Source: Thalassovita gelatinovora (GTDB lineage Bacteria; Pseudomonadota; Alphaproteobacteria; Rhodobacterales; Rhodobacteraceae). Taken from it: a DNA stretch of 64,000 nucleotides. The stretch is from NCBI RefSeq assembly GCF_001458355.1, contig NZ_CYSA01000026.1, positions 420,033-484,032 of the forward strand, given 5' to 3'. The notes below the pieces were generated by a model that had not been told where the DNA came from, did no database searches, and saw nothing but the letters and a program-made list of their open reading frames with translations. This document shows, one piece after another, positions 9,489 to 19,805 of the stretch. The position numbers and the translations under genes are program-made. The stretch's first letter is position 1; every line of letters begins with the position of its first letter.

Positions 9489-10832
9489 ATGTCTGCCCCG
9501 GTCCGGCCATGGAAAGATGAGGCAATGGAAACCGACAAAACCGCCCCCGAAGGTACCGAAAAACCGCGCCGGGTCATGCTGGCAAATGCCCGCGAAAATC
9601 TGCGCAACGCCTGTGATCAGCTCAACATCCATCCCGATGTTTTCGAAGAACTGAAATGGCCGCGCGAAACATTGGCCATCAGCCTGCTGATCCGGATGGA
9701 TGACGGCAGCCGCCGCGCGTTCAAGGCCTGGCGGTGCCGATATAACGACCGGCGCGGCCCGACCAAGGGCGGCGTGCGTTTTCACCCCAATGTGTCACTC
9801 GATGAAATCGAAACCCTTTCATTCTGGATGACCTTCAAATGCGCAGTGGCCAACCTGCCATTCGGCGGCGGCAAGGGGGGCGTCTGCGTTGACACCAAAC
9901 AGCTTTCGGCGAACGAACTCGAACGCCTCAGCCGCGCCTATATCGAAGCCTTCGCCCCGTTCATCGGTCCTGACCGCGATATTCTGGCACCAGACATGTA
10001 CACCAACGGGATCGTCATCGCCTGGATGTCGGACGAATACAGTTCGATCACCGGGCAGGCCTCCCCTACGGCCATCACCGGCAAACCGCTGGCTTTCGGC
10101 GGAACCGTCGGCCGCATCGATGCCACCGCGCGCGGTGGCTATATCGCGCTACGCCATCTGGAAGGCTCGCTCGGCCTTGAACCGGACAAATCCAGCGTCG
10201 TCATTCAAGGCTTCGGCAATGTCGGTTATCATTGCGCCAAGCTGTTGCATGCCGACGGTTACAAAATCGTCGGTATCAGCGATTCCAGCAGCGGAATTTA
10301 CGACGCCAGCGGTCTCGATCCGTTGGCGGTGATGCAGCACAAGCACGAAACTGGCAGCGTCAAAGGTGCCAAAGGCCACGGCAAGACAAAGAACATTTCC
10401 AATGCCGATCTGTTGGAACTTGAGTGCGATGTTCTGGTGCCAGCCGCGCTTGAACGGCAGATCACCGCAGAAAACTGTGATCGGATCAAGGCCCGCATCA
10501 TTCTGGAAATGGCCAATGGGCCGCTGTCGCCAGAAGCCGACAAGGCCTTGACCGAAGCCGGTCATATCATCATCCCTGACATTCTTGCCAATGCCGGGGG
10601 CGTCACGGTTTCGCATCTGGAATGGGTGCAGAACCGGTCCGGGTTCTACTGGGATGAATCGCGGGTCCGCGATCACCTCAAGACCACGATGGAAACCGAA
10701 ACCCAAGCGGTTTGGGCGCTGCATAATGAAATGAACCTGTCGATGCGCGAAGCCGCTTATGTTCACGGCCTGCGCCGCATCGCCGAATCCGTAGAAGCCC
10801 GCGGCACTCAGGCCTATTTCGAAGACACCTGA
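9489..10832 (+). CDS. Glu/Leu/Phe/Val-family dehydrogenase (glutamate dehydrogenase type)
   Basis: 447 residues from the ATG at 9489; an alternative ATG at 9525 has an AGG only two bases away. Oxidative deamination of an amino acid to its 2-oxo acid with NAD(P). The dimerisation domain carries KGGVRFHPNVS and PFGGGKGGVCVD, whose lysines bind substrate and act in catalysis. The Rossmann domain starts near residue 205 with VIQGFGNVGYHCAKLL and later has ANAGGVTVSHLEW. The sequence is closest in feel to bacterial glutamate dehydrogenases rather than leucine dehydrogenases, but specificity is inferred. It stands alone, between a divergent BMP importer and a convergent dioxygenase operon. Confidence 0.9.
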   Translation: MSAPVRPWKDEAMETDKTAPEGTEKPRRVMLANARENLRNACDQLNIHPDVFEELKWPRETLAISLLIRMDDGSRRAFKAWRCRYNDRRGPTKGGVRFHPNVSLDEIETLSFWMTFKCAVANLPFGGGKGGVCVDTKQLSANELERLSRAYIEAFAPFIGPDRDILAPDMYTNGIVIAWMSDEYSSITGQASPTAITGKPLAFGGTVGRIDATARGGYIALRHLEGSLGLEPDKSSVVIQGFGNVGYHCAKLLHADGYKIVGISDSSSGIYDASGLDPLAVMQHKHETGSVKGAKGHGKTKNISNADLLELECDVLVPAALERQITAENCDRIKARIILEMANGPLSPEADKALTEAGHIIIPDILANAGGVTVSHLEWVQNRSGFYWDESRVRDHLKTTMETETQAVWALHNEMNLSMREAAYVHGLRRIAESVEARGTQAYFEDT

Positions 10833-10866
10833 CCGCGCGGTTCAGCCGTTATGGGATACGGCCAGC

Positions 10867-10906
10867 GATTGGCTGGAGGCGCAGACCATCGCGCCCCCAG
10901 CCAATC
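10867..10906. terminator. bidirectional hairpin between dehydrogenase and ligB
   Basis: Ten-base perfect arms GATTGGCTGG (10867-10876) and CCAGCCAATC (10897-10906), with an inner GCGC/GCGC pairing, sit between two convergent stop codons. The position and strength suit a shared terminator, although no T-run is present. Confidence 0.6.
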
Positions 10907-10912
10907 CCGATA

Positions 10913-12156
<1,244 letters not shown>

Positions 12157-12344
12157 ATCCTGTTCTCCTGTTTGCGCGTGGTCGGGTGCTTCCATGGGGC
12201 GGGTCTAACAGCCTGTTGGCCCGGCTTCCACGGCCCATTATAGCATGACGTCGAAAAGGATCGTGAATGCCGGACCCGCAAAGACATACAGGGCCCGCCA
12301 GTCGAACACCGCGCGGCAGGTGGCAAATCGATCAGCCAAACCGC

Positions 12345-12376
12345 TTCCCCTGCGGGCCCCAAGGCCCGCAGGGGAA
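12345..12376 (-). terminator. strong hairpin after the RND operon
   Basis: Fourteen-base perfect arms (12345-12358 and 12363-12376) with a four-base loop CCAA, 34 bases beyond the RND permease stop. Very GC-rich; no U-run follows. The rest of the gap to ligA (12157-12344) should hold the ligAB promoter, but I recognise no specific site in it. Confidence 0.65.
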
Positions 12377-12409
12377 ATTGGGTCGAACATGTCAACCGGT
12401 ACGGATTGC

Positions 12410-15400
12410 CTAAGCGTCCGCTATGCGCCCGGTCTCGGCAATGCCATCCTGTGGCGCCGTTTCCTCTGTCTGGTTTTCGCGGCGGACCAACCCGAGGTCA
12501 TAAAGGATCGCAAGAACCGCAGGTGTCACGAACAGCGCCAACAGCGTGGCCCCGGTCAAACCGAATGCCAGACTTGCCACGATGGGGCGCAGGAACTGGG
12601 CTTGGGTGCTTTGTTCCAGCAGCAACGGCCCAAGCCCCACAACCGTGGTCAGCGAGGTCAGGAAGATCGACCGGAACCGGTCGCGAACGGCTTCCTGTCC
12701 GGCGGCCAGCATGTCTTCACCTTGGGCAAAACGATCCTTCATGAACGCGGCCAGCAGGATTGAATCGTTCACCACGACACCGGCCAGCGTCGCCAGCCCG
12801 ACAAGGCTGGGCAAGGAAATCTGAAGCCCCAGCGCCATATGCCCCCACATCACCCCGATCAAGCTGAGCGGGATCGCCGCGATCACCACCACCGGCTGAA
12901 TGAAGCTGCGGAACTGGAACGACAGGATCAGGTAAACCCCGATCAACCCGATGATCATATTGCGGGCCAGCGATGACCCGGTGGTCGCGGTATCCTCGGC
13001 TTCACCCAGAATGCTGACGGACACGCCGGGGCGCTTTTCGGCCAGTCCGGGCAGGTAATCGGCCTGCAACGCTTCCATCAATTCGCGCGAATTGGCCACG
13101 GCGGCATTGATCGCGCCCTGAACCGCGACGGTCCGCTGACCGTCTACGCGGTTGATCACGGCAAATCCGCGCCCCTGTTTGACGTCGGCAACCGCCGTCA
13201 ACGGAACCAATGCACCACCGGCGCCGGGAATGCGCAGATCAAGGATGTCATCCATGCTCATCCGGTTCTCGGCCGCAAGCCGGGCCACCACATCCAGCGG
13301 TCCAAGCCCGTCGCGCACCTCCAGTGGGGTATCGCCGCGGAACCCTGCGCGCAACTGTGTCGCCACATCCTGCGCCGACACCCCAAGCGCCGACGCCGCC
13401 ACCGGACGCATCGTGATGATGTATTCGGATTTACCCGGCTGCAAATCGAAGGTCACGTCGCGCACGCCTTCGAAGTCGCGGAAAAATTTGCGCATTTCTT
13501 TTGCCGTGTCGCGCAACTGGTCCAGATCATCGCCCTGCAAACGGATATCGATCGGTTTGCCGCCAGCTCCGCGTTCCTTGTCCGTGATGCGAAACGCCGC
13601 CATGTCGGGCATCGGGCCGACCAGTTTCTTCCATTGATCGACGATCTGTCCGACATCCGTGCTGCGGGTGCCCGCAGGCAGCAGCTTGGCGCTGACCGTG
13701 GCCATATGGGCCCCGGTTTCCGGGGTGTCGGCATTGGCGCTGTACGTGACGGTATAGCTTTGGATCAGCGGCTGTCCCTCGGGCTGATCGGGGGTCAGTT
13801 GCGCATTCATCTTGTCCAAGGCCGCGACGACTTTGGCAACGCGCTGCTCGGTCCGGTCCAGCGGCGATCCCTGCACCAGCAAAAGCCGCGCTTCGACCGT
13901 GTCGCTTTCAAGCGTAGGGAAGCTTTGATACTTGATGAAACCGCCGGTGTAAGGCGCCAGCGACAGCAGGATCAAAAACCCCGCCAGCCCCAGAGTGGCA
14001 TAGCGATAGCGCAGGCTGAACCCCGACAGCGGCACCACCACGCGGTCGCGCAGCCCGTCAAAGATGCCATTGACTGCGCGCGACACCCGGTTAGGACGCA
14101 GATCGCCTTTAAGGGAATGGCGCATGTGATGGGGCAGGATCAGGAACGCTTCGAACAGGCTGACGATTAAGGTGATCACCAGAACGATGGGAATGTATTT
14201 AAGCACCTCCCCGATCCGCCCATCCATGAAACTAAGCGGCCCCACGATCATCACCGTGGTCAGAAACGACGCCACCACACCGGGGGCCACTTGCCGGGCA
14301 CCGTTCACTGCCGCGTCGATCGCGCGTTCCCCCGCCTGACGGCGGCGCACGATGTTTTCGGAAATCACGATGGAATCGTCCATCAACAACCCGATCGCCA
14401 CCAACAGCGCGACCATCGTCATCATGTTGATGGTGTAGCCCAGAAGTTGCATCGCGAAAATTGTCCCGAGGAACGACACCGGCAGCCCCATCGCCACCCA
14501 GAAGGAAAAGCGAAAGCCAAAAAACAACCACATCACGACCAGCACCAGCACCAGACCCTGAATGCCGTTCACTCCGATGATCCGCAGACGGTCGCGGGTG
14601 TTCAGCGTGGAATCCTGTGAAATCGCCAGCGCGATATTGCCCGGCGCGGTGGCCTGGGCCTCGGTCATGACCTTGTCCAGCGCTGCCTTGACCCGCAGCG
14701 AATCCTGCGTCGCGGTTTTGTTCACCTGCACGATCGCCGCGCGGTCGCCATTGTAATACGCGGCCTGGGCGAGATCGGAAAATTCTTCGCGGATCGTTGC
14801 CACTTCGCCCAGCCGAATCTCGGCACCGGTGGTTGATCCGGTCAGCAGGATGGCATCGAATTCACCGACGCTGCGCTTTTCACCCAGAAAACGGATCGAT
14901 GCTTCGCCCTGGCGCCCCACAAGCGTGCCCGCAGGCACGTCAAGACTGTCGCGGGTCAGGATCGGAACAATATCGGCGATGCTCAGCCCGTGGCGTTGCA
15001 GCAGGGCGGCATCAAATTCGATGGCGATTTCGCGGTCCGAAAACCCATCGATGCTGACCTGTGAAATCTGCGGGTCGGCCTTCAATCGTTCCGCCAGCAT
15101 ATCGGCATAGGATAGCAGCGCCTTCGGGTCTTCCGGTCCGGTGACGGCAATCGATGCGACCGATGCCACCCGTTCCACGATCCGGGTTACCGGATCATCG
15201 GCGCGGTCGGGAAATTGGCCGATCCCGTCCACTGCGGCTTTCAGGTCGTTGTGAAACCGGGTCATGTCCGCCCCTTCGACGATCATGGCGACAATCACGG
15301 CCATGTTGTCGCGCGACAGGCAGGACAGTTCATCAAGGTTGTCGACGGCGCGCAACGGATCTTCAGCCACCTGACAGATGCCGGATTCCACCTCGGCGGG

Positions 15401-15559
15401 CGACGCACCGGGATAGGCAATGCGGATTTCCACTTCGGACGGCGGCGTCACCGGGAAGGTGTCGCGTTGCAACGTCGGCAGCGCCGCGATGCCCAACACC
15501 AGCAGCGCCAGCATCAGGATATTGGCAGCAGTAGGATGAACGGCAAACAGACGGATCAT
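12410..15559 (-). CDS. RND-family efflux permease
   Basis: 1049 residues, the normal length for a resistance-nodulation-division pump. Helix 1 at about 10-30 is followed by a large periplasmic domain, a cluster of six helices (about 330-530), a second periplasmic domain and the last helices. The proton-relay aspartates are visible in the fourth helix as IGLLMDDSIVISEN. It exports substrates by proton antiport through an adaptor and an outer-membrane channel. The ATG overlaps the adaptor stop as ATGA. The sequence looks like the hydrophobe/amphiphile type rather than the metal type, since the metal-pump methionines and charged relay are not apparent. No outer-membrane gene adjoins. Confidence 0.93.
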   Translation of the reverse strand: MIRLFAVHPTAANILMLALLVLGIAALPTLQRDTFPVTPPSEVEIRIAYPGASPAEVESGICQVAEDPLRAVDNLDELSCLSRDNMAVIVAMIVEGADMTRFHNDLKAAVDGIGQFPDRADDPVTRIVERVASVASIAVTGPEDPKALLSYADMLAERLKADPQISQVSIDGFSDREIAIEFDAALLQRHGLSIADIVPILTRDSLDVPAGTLVGRQGEASIRFLGEKRSVGEFDAILLTGSTTGAEIRLGEVATIREEFSDLAQAAYYNGDRAAIVQVNKTATQDSLRVKAALDKVMTEAQATAPGNIALAISQDSTLNTRDRLRIIGVNGIQGLVLVLVVMWLFFGFRFSFWVAMGLPVSFLGTIFAMQLLGYTINMMTMVALLVAIGLLMDDSIVISENIVRRRQAGERAIDAAVNGARQVAPGVVASFLTTVMIVGPLSFMDGRIGEVLKYIPIVLVITLIVSLFEAFLILPHHMRHSLKGDLRPNRVSRAVNGIFDGLRDRVVVPLSGFSLRYRYATLGLAGFLILLSLAPYTGGFIKYQSFPTLESDTVEARLLLVQGSPLDRTEQRVAKVVAALDKMNAQLTPDQPEGQPLIQSYTVTYSANADTPETGAHMATVSAKLLPAGTRSTDVGQIVDQWKKLVGPMPDMAAFRITDKERGAGGKPIDIRLQGDDLDQLRDTAKEMRKFFRDFEGVRDVTFDLQPGKSEYIITMRPVAASALGVSAQDVATQLRAGFRGDTPLEVRDGLGPLDVVARLAAENRMSMDDILDLRIPGAGGALVPLTAVADVKQGRGFAVINRVDGQRTVAVQGAINAAVANSRELMEALQADYLPGLAEKRPGVSVSILGEAEDTATTGSSLARNMIIGLIGVYLILSFQFRSFIQPVVVIAAIPLSLIGVMWGHMALGLQISLPSLVGLATLAGVVVNDSILLAAFMKDRFAQGEDMLAAGQEAVRDRFRSIFLTSLTTVVGLGPLLLEQSTQAQFLRPIVASLAFGLTGATLLALFVTPAVLAILYDLGLVRRENQTEETAPQDGIAETGRIADA

Positions 15560-16857
15560 TGCTTGGAACCCTTACTCTGGCCACCTGCGGCCGCCACGAT
15601 CTGGGCCAACAGCTTGCTGTCTTCCATCGGCTTGACGGCCATGCCCGGTACGGCGATGGCAGGATCGGTCACGACCAGCTTGTCACCCTCCGCCAACCCG
15701 GCGCTGATGACCGCGATATCGCCGATGGTATAGCCAATCGTGACCTCACGTTTTTCAAGTGTGCTTTCGGGTGACACGATCAATGCCTTGCCACCCCGGA
15801 CCGCATCCAGCGGCGCGATCAGCGCGGGACGTTTCGGGGCCGTCAGGATGACTTCGACAAAGGTGTTGCGCCGCAGCGGCGGGCGGGCACCGGCTTCGGC
15901 CTGGGCATAGGGGTCTTCGACACGAACGACGATGGCGGTGCTTTGGGTCCGCGGATCGATCTCTTCACCGATGCGGTCAATCGTTGCATCCCACATCACC
16001 GAATGACCCGGCGCGGCCAGACGGACCTTGGCCTTCAGATCAAGAACGGTGGCCCCGTCGCCCGCTGCCCGCAACAGCGGCCCTATCCTGCCCATCGAAA
16101 ATTGTGCTGCGATTTCCGCCGCTTCCAATCCTTCGGCGGTCAAAAGCACCTGTCCCCGATTCACCACTTGGCCCAGCTCGGCGGATACTTCACCGATACG
16201 GATGTCATAGGGGGCAGTGATTTCGGTGAATTCCAGCGACCGCGCAACGGCGGCCTGCTGCGCCTTCAATACGTCGCGTTCGGCGGCGTTCAACGACAGC
16301 TGATTTTCGACTTCGACAACCTTGCTGCGTGCCGACAGTTCGGCCCGCAGCGCGGTGTCTACCCTGGCTTGTGTCGCGACGCCTTCTTGTGCCAGTGATT
16401 TCTGGCGGGCCAAGTCGCCACGGCTCAACTCCAGATCGGCGCTGGCCAGATCGAGACTGGCCGCGAGCGTTTGATCCTTGACCGCCAGCGCTGCCAACTG
16501 GGCATCGATCTGCGCCAGTGAAAGTTTCAGATCGGTATCGTCAAGCCGCAGCAGGAATGCGCCCGCGTCCACGGTTTTGCCATTGGCCAGATCAGGCGCG
16601 GTTTCGACGACTTCGGCTTCGACCCGTGCGATTGCCCGCCATTCGCGCGCGGGTTCCACCGTGCCGTACCCGCTGACACGCGGCACCATGTCGATCGGGG
16701 CCATTGTAACGACCCGTACTGCGGTCGGTGAGCGCAGGCTTTCTTTCGCGGCTGGGGGCTGAGCCAGATTATCCGAATAGGCGACGGTCAATGCCCCAAG
16801 CGTTATGGGCAAGCTGACGGCAAGCAGGCGAGAGATCAGTCGGATCGCTTTTGACAT
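15556..16857 (-). CDS. RND periplasmic adaptor (membrane fusion protein)
   Basis: 433 residues. An N-terminal hydrophobic segment (about 8-28) acts as anchor or signal. VVTMAPIDMVPRVSGYGTVEP begins the first half of the lipoyl-like domain, then a long helical hairpin (about 115-205) and a beta-barrel with the ending PGMAVKPME. It couples the RND permease to an outer-membrane factor. It is the first gene of a two-gene operon; no regulator gene adjoins on the same transcript, and the LysR gene beyond it faces the same way but belongs to the next region. Confidence 0.9.
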   Translation of the reverse strand: MSKAIRLISRLLAVSLPITLGALTVAYSDNLAQPPAAKESLRSPTAVRVVTMAPIDMVPRVSGYGTVEPAREWRAIARVEAEVVETAPDLANGKTVDAGAFLLRLDDTDLKLSLAQIDAQLAALAVKDQTLAASLDLASADLELSRGDLARQKSLAQEGVATQARVDTALRAELSARSKVVEVENQLSLNAAERDVLKAQQAAVARSLEFTEITAPYDIRIGEVSAELGQVVNRGQVLLTAEGLEAAEIAAQFSMGRIGPLLRAAGDGATVLDLKAKVRLAAPGHSVMWDATIDRIGEEIDPRTQSTAIVVRVEDPYAQAEAGARPPLRRNTFVEVILTAPKRPALIAPLDAVRGGKALIVSPESTLEKREVTIGYTIGDIAVISAGLAEGDKLVVTDPAIAVPGMAVKPMEDSKLLAQIVAAAGGQSKGSKQ

Positions 16858-17055
16858 CTAGCGTTCACTTTCAATTCAAAGGACGGGCGTAAAAAAATGC
16901 TTAGCATTCATTCCGGCGAATATGAACACAACTCGCCCCGGATCGCAAAGCAGAGTTTTCAAATTACGGTAGAAAGCTCTCCGGTCGGGCTTGTCTGAAA
17001 TAGTTGTCTTTTCGCAACCCGGGGCCGATCAATCAGGGCTGCGTCCCCGCCTTTT

Positions 17056-18009
17056 TCAGCGATAGGTTCGGTCTTGCAGGTCCACGCTTGCGATTGCGTC
17101 TTCGCATATCGTCAGGAACGTCGCTTCGGCATCGGACAACCGACGGGCCGGGTTGGTCAACAGGTATATATTCACCAGTGGCAGGTCGTCATAGGGCGGC
17201 AGTTGGCGCAGACGCCCGCGTTCGACATCCCGCGCGGCGACATGCAGGGGCAGGGCACCGATACCGATATCGGACACAATCATCCGCCGCAATTCGTGCA
17301 GGTTCGATGACACGCCGCGCCACCCGGTCGCGATATTTGCCCGCGCCCTGAGCCGGGCGACAGGTTCCAGCGGACCATTTTCCACTTCGGTTTGAAACGA
17401 TACCGATGGTTCGCCGGCAAGATCGGACAGCGCGATGTTTTCACGGTCAAACAGCCGGTGCCGCGGACCGCAAAACAGACCGAAATATTCCCGGTACAAT
17501 ACCGACGCCTTCAGGTTCGGGGGAATATGCTGCAACAGGCAAATCCCCAGGCTTGTTCGGTTCTGACTGATCCTTGATGCGACTTCTTCGCTTTCGGCGA
17601 CGGTGAAGGAAAACGTCACCTTTGGGTGGCGCTTGGCGAAATCATGCAGCACATCGTCGAAGTGATCCGATTTGACATGGCTGGCGATTGCCACCGAAAT
17701 ATGGCCGCGCAATTCCTCTGCGGTGACTTCCAACAACGCAGGCAGTTGCGACACCGATCCAAAGATGGAAGAACATTCCGAATACAGGATCTGCCCCGCC
17801 CGCGTCACCTTGAATTCATTGGGTTTTCTGATGATCAGGCGCTGCCCCATTGCCTGCTCTAACCGCTTCAGGGCCGACGAAATCGTCGGTTGTTTCAACC
17901 CCAGAAAATCGGCCGCGCGGGAAATGCCGCGCTGTTCCACGACGACCATGAAGGTGCGCAAAAGATTCCAGTCAAGTTGCCAAGGGAACCGTTGTTCATA
18001 GGGCTTCAT
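17056..18009 (-). CDS. LysR-family transcriptional regulator of the divergent amino-acid operon
   Basis: 317 residues from ATG 18009; an upstream in-frame TTG at 18021 is less likely. The N-terminal winged helix-turn-helix spans about 9-68 (RGISRAADFLGLKQPTISSALKRLE), followed by a substrate-binding effector domain from about 92. LysR regulators usually repress themselves and activate the divergent gene when an inducer, often a pathway metabolite, binds. The divergent gene cluster starts 153 bases away with an amino-acid binding protein, so that operon is the expected target. An AT-rich dyad of LysR-box type lies in the gap. Confidence 0.92.
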   Translation of the reverse strand: MKPYEQRFPWQLDWNLLRTFMVVVEQRGISRAADFLGLKQPTISSALKRLEQAMGQRLIIRKPNEFKVTRAGQILYSECSSIFGSVSQLPALLEVTAEELRGHISVAIASHVKSDHFDDVLHDFAKRHPKVTFSFTVAESEEVASRISQNRTSLGICLLQHIPPNLKASVLYREYFGLFCGPRHRLFDRENIALSDLAGEPSVSFQTEVENGPLEPVARLRARANIATGWRGVSSNLHELRRMIVSDIGIGALPLHVAARDVERGRLRQLPPYDDLPLVNIYLLTNPARRLSDAEATFLTICEDAIASVDLQDRTYR

Positions 18010-18023
18010 TATAGATTTCAACG

Positions 18024-18043
18024 ATAATTAGAATTTGTATTAT
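18024..18043. promoter_or_regulatory. putative LysR operator (T-N11-A dyad)
   Basis: ATAAT (18024-18028) and ATTAT (18039-18043) form an interrupted dyad with the T-N11-A layout used by LysR proteins. It is 15 bases from the regulator's start codon and stands out as AT-rich in GC-rich DNA. Binding is inferred from position and pattern only. Confidence 0.5.
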
Positions 18044-18162
18044 TTATTTGCATGATGATGTGGTGCCATGCAAGCCTTTTCAACAAGGCGTAAAAACCGC
18101 CACTTCGCGTCTGGGCAAGGCCCGGACCGAACGACTGATAAACAGACCAACGGGAGAGAAAA

Positions 18163-18945
18163 ATGACCAAGCGTAGAATCTTTTTGAAAACCGCAATTGC
18201 CGCGGGCAGCCTTGCCCTGAGTTCAATCGCGATCACCGCCCCGGCGATGGCCGACGAACTGGCCACGCTCAAGGATAAAGGCGTGATGCGGATTGCCATG
18301 TCGGGGGCCTATCCTCCGTTCAACTTCGTTAATGACAAAAACGAAGTGGTGGGTTTTGACCCGGCCATCGGCACCGAAATTGCCAAGCGCATGGGCCTTG
18401 AGGCCGAAATCGTCACCACCGCTTGGGATGGCATCATCGGCGGCTTGCTGGCCAACAAATACGACGCCATTGTCGGCTCGATGACGATCACCGAAGAGCG
18501 CGACGAAGTGGTCGATTTCGTCGGCCCCTATTATACCACCAAGCGCGCCATTTTCACCAATCCCGGCAGCGAGTTCACCTCGATTGACCAGCTTGGCGAG
18601 GCCGAAATCGGCGTGACGCTTGGCGAAACGCACGAGGAATGGGCGCGTGAGCGGGGCTGGAAAATACGCACCTACAAGGGCCTGCCTGAGCTGCTTCTGG
18701 AGCTTCAGAACGGCCGCGTTGACGCGATCGTCAACGATTCCATCGCCGCGATCCTCGCGATGGGCGAAAAGGATCAGGACTATGCCACGATCGACTTCGA
18801 GACCGCGGAATTCGGTGCCGGCATCGCCATCCGCGAAGGCAACCCCGAGCTTGGTGCCGCGATGCAGGCCGCGCTCGACTCGATGATGGAAGACGGCACC
18901 TATACGGACATCGCCATGGAATGGATCGGCGCCGACATTCGCTAA
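18163..18945 (+). CDS. polar amino-acid ABC transporter substrate-binding protein, Tat-type signal
   Basis: 260 residues, solute-binding family 3. The signal peptide starts TKRRIFLKTA, which fits the twin-arginine motif, and continues with a mildly hydrophobic core to an AMA cleavage site near residue 30. The mature start LKDKGVMRIAMSGAYPPFNF and VGFDPAIGTEIAKRMG are typical of glutamine/lysine/arginine/histidine-type binding proteins. It captures the substrate in the periplasm for the two permeases and the ATPase encoded downstream in this operon. The GGGAGAG ribosome site lies just upstream of the ATG. A hairpin behind the gene probably raises its expression relative to the rest. Confidence 0.92.
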   Translation: MTKRRIFLKTAIAAGSLALSSIAITAPAMADELATLKDKGVMRIAMSGAYPPFNFVNDKNEVVGFDPAIGTEIAKRMGLEAEIVTTAWDGIIGGLLANKYDAIVGSMTITEERDEVVDFVGPYYTTKRAIFTNPGSEFTSIDQLGEAEIGVTLGETHEEWARERGWKIRTYKGLPELLLELQNGRVDAIVNDSIAAILAMGEKDQDYATIDFETAEFGAGIAIREGNPELGAAMQAALDSMMEDGTYTDIAMEWIGADIR

Positions 18946-18953
18946 ACATTTAA

Positions 18954-18981
18954 GGGTCCGCCGCAGATCCGTGGCGGGCCC
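18954..18981 (+). promoter_or_regulatory. hairpin after the binding-protein gene
   Basis: Arms GGGTCCGCC (18954-18962) and GGCGGGCCC (18973-18981) pair with one G-U. It lies in the only sizeable gap of the operon, directly behind the binding-protein gene, where differential-expression hairpins are common. Confidence 0.5.
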
Positions 18982-19001
18982 ACTATACGGGCAAGCATCA
19001 C

Positions 19002-19793
19002 ATGACAACCGACTACGGAAAACTGACCTGGGAAGAGGTGCGCGATGCCGACAAGGATCGCGTGGTGATCCTGAACGTTTCGGCCACCGAAGACCACGGC
19101 CCCCATATGCCGCTCGACACCGACACGGTGCTTGGCATGGCGGTTGCCAATGGCGTGGCTGCCGCGGCCCCCGACGAGGTCTTGGTGATGCCGCCGATCG
19201 CCTATGGTTTTAACGAGCATCACAAGGATTTTCCGGGGGTAATCTGGATTCAGCCGGAAACCCTGATCGCCTTTGTCACCGATGTCACCAAGTCATTGGC
19301 ACATCACGGCTTCCGGCGGATACTGCTGCTCAATTCGCATGGCTCGAACCATCCGATCCTCGACCTTTCGGCGCGCAAGACGGTGATCGAAACCGGGATC
19401 ATCTGCGTCTCGGCCTCCTATTGGAACCTCTGCGCCGACCGGATCAACGAACACCGCAAGTCCGACATTGGCGGCATCGCCCATGCCGGAGAATTCGAGG
19501 CGGCGATGTACGCCCATTTGCAGCCCGAACATGTGCATATCGAAAAGTCGGCCGCCCAGAATCTGCACGATCCGCAGACCAACTTCTTCAACCTCGATCT
19601 GGCGATGGGCGGCGGCAAGGCGATGCTGATGCGCTGGTGGTCCGAGGTATCGCCCGACGGCACGATGGGGGACCCGACCGTGGCCGACCCGGAAACCGGT
19701 AAGCTGTTTCTCACTGCCGCGATCGAGGAAACCACGGCCCTGGTGCGCGAAATCCGCGCCCTGCCGATCCTCGCGCGCAAAGACCACCATTAG
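19002..19793 (+). CDS. creatininase-family amidohydrolase
   Basis: 263 residues. The creatininase fold is a metal-dependent cyclic-amide or amide hydrolase; family members include creatinine amidohydrolase, a formamidopyrimidine deformylase and MftE. Metal ligands are recognisable: the Glu and His of SATEDHGPHMPLDTD plus its Asp, the His of LLNSHGSNHP, and the Glu of HAGEFEAAMY. The gene sits second in a transport-plus-catabolism operon, between the binding protein and the first permease, so it probably opens a lactam or amide in the imported compound or an intermediate. True creatinine use is unlikely because no creatinase or sarcosine oxidase gene is nearby. Confidence 0.85.
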   Translation: MTTDYGKLTWEEVRDADKDRVVILNVSATEDHGPHMPLDTDTVLGMAVANGVAAAAPDEVLVMPPIAYGFNEHHKDFPGVIWIQPETLIAFVTDVTKSLAHHGFRRILLLNSHGSNHPILDLSARKTVIETGIICVSASYWNLCADRINEHRKSDIGGIAHAGEFEAAMYAHLQPEHVHIEKSAAQNLHDPQTNFFNLDLAMGGGKAMLMRWWSEVSPDGTMGDPTVADPETGKLFLTAAIEETTALVREIRALPILARKDHH

Positions 19794-19805
19794 GGAGCGC
19801 ACCGC

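Noticed and set aside
19002..19793. Creatinine degradation pathway
   Set aside because: Only a creatininase-fold gene is present; creatinase, sarcosine oxidase and related genes are missing, and neighbours point to amino-acid catabolism.
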